NCBI GenBank assembly: GCA_002413095.1
Contig: DHWI01000038.1
Span: forward strand, 1-6,912
From: Thermoleophilia bacterium UBA5186
GTDB taxonomy: Bacteria > Actinomycetota > Thermoleophilia > Gaiellales > Gaiellaceae
DNA length: 6,912 bases
Reading direction: 5' to 3'
The notes beneath the pieces were generated by a model that did no database searches, was not told the DNA's origin, and saw only the letters and a program-made list of their open reading frames with translations. Below are positions 5,147 through 6,912 of this stretch, in pieces; the first letter of the stretch is position 1; every line of letters starts with the position of its first letter. The translations under genes and the position numbers were made by a program.

Positions 5147-5494
5147 ATGGAGTACCTGGCACTCATCTACGCCGACGAGAACGGGCGCGAGTCGGTGAGC
5201 GAGGAGGACATGAAGAAGATGTACGCCGCCTACGCCGCGTTCGGCGAGGAAGCGCAGAAGCGCGGCGCGATGCGCGGCGGGAACGAGCTCCAGCCGACGT
5301 CGACGGCGACGACGGTGCGCGTGCGAAACGGCGAGACCATGGTCACGGACGGGCCGTTCGCGGAGACGAAGGAGACCCTCGGCGGGTACTACCTGCTCGA
5401 GTGCGACTCGCTCGACGACGCGGTCGACCTCGCCGCGAAGATCCCGGGCGCTCGGCACGGGTCGATCGAGGTCAGGCCGGTGGTCGAGCGATAG
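5147..5494 (+). CDS. DGPF-domain (YCII-related) protein, partner of the ECF42 sigma factor
   Basis: This 115-residue protein carries the family's naming motif DGPFAETKE at residues 68-76, followed by [25 protein letters not shown], the standard second half of YCII/DGPF proteins. The N-terminus [11 protein letters not shown] and the helix with [19 protein letters not shown] are also typical. The fold is a ferredoxin-like dimer related to YciI; the biochemical role of DGPF proteins is not established. They are characteristically encoded beside ECF42 sigma factors and are transcribed by them. Here the gene directly precedes one, and an ECF42-like promoter lies upstream. The start is secured by AAGGAGG 6 nt before. 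The stop TAG (5492-5494) lies at the sigma junction. A TGA would have occurred one codon earlier with a single base change at 5489, so the protein ends with one extra Arg. Confidence 0.93.
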   Translation: MEYLALIYADENGRESVSEEDMKKMYAAYAAFGEEAQKRGAMRGGNELQPTSTATTVRVRNGETMVTDGPFAETKETLGGYYLLECDSLDDAVDLAAKIPGARHGSIEVRPVVER

Positions 5495-6696
5495 ACGCCG
5501 ACACCGTCACCGCGGTCGTCCGCGAGGAGTGGGGGCGCGCGGTGGCCACGATCGCGCGCCTGACCGGCGACGTCGCGCTCGCCGAAGACGCCGTCCAGGA
5601 GGCGCTCGAGATCGCGCTTGTTCGCTGGCCACGCGACGGTCTCCCGGCAAGTCCGGGCGCGTGGCTCACGACGACTGCGCGGAACCGGGCGATCGACCGA
5701 ATCCGCCGTGAGCGGCGCGGGGCAGAGAAGCTCGAGGAGGTGGCACGGCTCGCCCCGGCCGGCCACGAGGAGGAACAGGACGTGTCCACGATCCCCGACG
5801 AGCGCCTGGCGCTGATCTTCACGTGCTGCCATCCCGCGCTCGCGCAGGAGGCCCGCGTCGCGCTGACGCTGCGCCTCCTCGGCGGGCTCACGACGGAGGA
5901 GATCGCCCGCGCCTTCCTCGTCGAGGAGTCCACGATGGCGCAGCGGCTCGTGCGCGCGAAGCGGAAGATTCGTGCCGCCGGGATCCCGTTCCGCGTCCCT
6001 CCTGACCACGTTCTCCCGGATCGACTCTCGGCCGTTCTCGCCGTCGTCTATCTCGTCTTCAACGAGGGTTTTGGCGGTCGCGGGGACCTGGCGGCCGAGG
6101 CGATTCGCCTGGGTCGGCTGCTCGTGCGGTTGATGCCCGACGAGGCCGAGGCGAGAGCGCTGCTCGCCTTGATGCTCCTTCACGACTCGCGCCGTCAGGC
6201 CCGGGAGGACGCGGCCGGCGACCTCGTGCTGCTCGAGGATCAGGATCGGTCGAGCTGGGATCGCGCTGAGATCGAGGAGGGTCTCGCTCTCGTGCGCGCC
6301 GTGCTCCGCCCGCACGCGGGGCCCTACGCGCTGCAGGCCGCGATCGCAGCACTCCATGCCGAGGCCCGGAGCTTCGAGGAGACCGACTGGACCCAGATCG
6401 TCGCGCTCTACGACGAGCTCGCCCTCGCGGCCGCCTCGCCCGTGATCGAGTTGAACCGAGCCGCGGCCGTGGCGATGGCCGACGGGCCCGAGCGCGGACT
6501 GGAGCTGATCGATGGCCTCGAGCTGCCGCGCTACCACCTCTTCCACTCCGCCCGCGCCGACCTGCTGCGGCGGCTCGGGCGCTACGAGGAGGCCGCGGAT
6601 GCCTACCGCGCCGCACTCCGCCTCGACCCTCCCGCTCGCGACCGCCGCTACCTCGAACGTCGCTTGTCGGAGGTGCAAGACTCCGCGCATGCCTGA
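5488..6696 (+). CDS. ECF42-type RNA polymerase sigma factor with C-terminal extension (DUF6596)
   Basis: Counting from the codon at 5491, this protein has about 401 residues, twice the length of an ordinary ECF sigma. Sigma region 2 spans about 11-76 ([28 protein letters not shown], the family-typical [14 protein letters not shown], then [14 protein letters not shown]). Region 4 spans about 105-162, opening with LIFTCCHP and a helix-turn-helix at 133-160 that contacts the -35 box. The rest (165-401) is the helical DUF6596/TPR-like extension of ECF42 ([10 protein letters not shown] near 185, final [30 protein letters not shown]). No anti-sigma gene is adjacent, as usual in this group; the extension is thought to regulate activity. 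The start is unresolved: position 5488 is GCG, 5491 is ATA, the next GTG (5542) would remove the first sigma-2 helix, and GTG 5401 lies 94 bp inside the DGPF gene. The stop overlaps the next gene by 8 bp. Confidence 0.9.
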   Translation, partial: AIDADTVTAVVREEWGRAVATIARLTGDVALAEDAVQEALEIALVRWPRDGLPASPGAWLTTTARNRAIDRIRRERRGAEKLEEVARLAPAGHEEEQDVSTIPDERLALIFTCCHPALAQEARVALTLRLLGGLTTEEIARAFLVEESTMAQRLVRAKRKIRAAGIPFRVPPDHVLPDRLSAVLAVVYLVFNEGFGGRGDLAAEAIRLGRLLVRLMPDEAEARALLALMLLHDSRRQAREDAAGDLVLLEDQDRSSWDRAEIEEGLALVRAVLRPHAGPYALQAAIAALHAEARSFEETDWTQIVALYDELALAAASPVIELNRAAAVAMADGPERGLELIDGLELPRYHLFHSARADLLRRLGRYEEAADAYRAALRLDPPARDRRYLERRLSEVQDSAHA

Positions 6697-6912
6697 GGTC
6701 GAGGTGCGCCGCGACGGCGCGGTGCAGACGATCGTGCTCAACCGGCCCGACGTCCTGAACGCGTTCAACGCGGACATGCACAAGGCGCTCGCGGCGGCGC
6801 TGAAGGACGCCCGCACCGACGACGTACGCGCAGTCGTGATCACGGGCGCGGGACGCGGCTTCTGCGTCGGGCAGGACCTGAACGAGTTCCGCGACGCGAC
6901 CGGGGACATCGC
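6689..6912 (+). CDS. Crotonase, PaaG-like, 3' end outside window
   Basis: Seventy-four codons are visible from ATG 6689, reading [20 protein letters not shown] and then [12 protein letters not shown] and [15 protein letters not shown]. The NRP-x-x-LN-x-FN-x-x-MH-x-x-L pattern and GAGRGFC-x-GQDLN closely match E. coli PaaG (1,2-epoxyphenylacetyl-CoA isomerase) as I remember it. GQDL instead of GADL is characteristic of that branch. The catalytic Asp of PaaG lies beyond the window, so isomerase versus hydratase function cannot be decided. ATG 6689 overlaps the sigma stop by 8 bp. The nearest Shine-Dalgarno (GGAGGT, 6669-6674) is 14 nt away, longer than ideal, so coupling to sigma translation is likely. 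The overlap puts this catabolic gene in the same transcript as the ECF42 sigma factor. Confidence 0.85.
   Translation, partial: MPEVEVRRDGAVQTIVLNRPDVLNAFNADMHKALAAALKDARTDDVRAVVITGAGRGFCVGQDLNEFRDATGDI

Noticed and set aside
5389..6909. 506-codon open frame on the minus strand
   Set aside because: It is antisense to the sigma factor and the PaaG-like gene, whose family motifs are unmistakable. The antisense protein has no recognisable motif and an odd composition.
1..6912. tRNA, rRNA, CRISPR array, insertion sequence or prophage genes
   Set aside because: I looked for regularly spaced repeats, transposase- or integrase-like motifs and structured RNA signatures and saw none. The window is almost fully accounted for by metabolic, transport and regulatory genes.

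Overview
The window is uniformly G+C-rich, with strong codon bias towards G or C at third positions and tightly packed, overlapping genes. Together with the gene types (YczE-like membrane protein, ECF42/DGPF pair, EthD-like protein, several crotonases) this suggests a high-GC actinobacterium-like genome. Thermoleophilia is my best guess, but that is an inference; no rRNA or marker gene is present. I see no tRNA, rRNA, CRISPR array or transposase.

Layout. (1) 1-694 (+): a YczE-type membrane protein whose start lies off the left edge. (2) 795-1943 (+): an MFS transporter. The 100 bp before it is comparatively AT-rich and holds two related palindromes and three 11-bp-phased TGAC repeats. (3) 1940-2760 (-): a VOC/glyoxalase-fold protein followed, with a GTGA overlap, by a small DMT (DUF606/YdcZ) membrane protein. 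The latter ends tail-to-tail with the MFS gene on one shared CTAG. (4) 2843-5061 (+): a fully overlapping four-gene operon: EthD-like protein, an unusual crotonase lacking one catalytic Glu, an NTF2-like (DUF4440/SnoaL-type) protein, and a canonical PaaF-like enoyl-CoA hydratase. (5) 5147-6912 (+): a DGPF/YCII protein, an ECF42-type sigma factor with its C-terminal TPR-like extension, and the first 74 codons of a PaaG-like crotonase overlapping the sigma gene.

How they may work together. The two right-hand blocks look like an acyl-CoA catabolic locus: three crotonases of distinct subtype, the two outer ones resembling the PaaF and PaaG enzymes of phenylacetate degradation. An ECF42 sigma module is set inside it. 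Directly before the DGPF gene, 8 bp after the hydratase stop, lies TGTCGA-N17-CGTC, which matches the ECF42 promoter consensus as I recall it. The simplest reading is that the sigma factor transcribes its own DGPF partner, itself and the PaaG-like gene downstream.

The most noteworthy oddity is the DGPF/sigma junction. The sigma gene has no ordinary start codon at the expected position, and a single C-to-T change at 5489 would create both a GTG start for sigma and a TGA stop for DGPF in the usual GTGA overlap.
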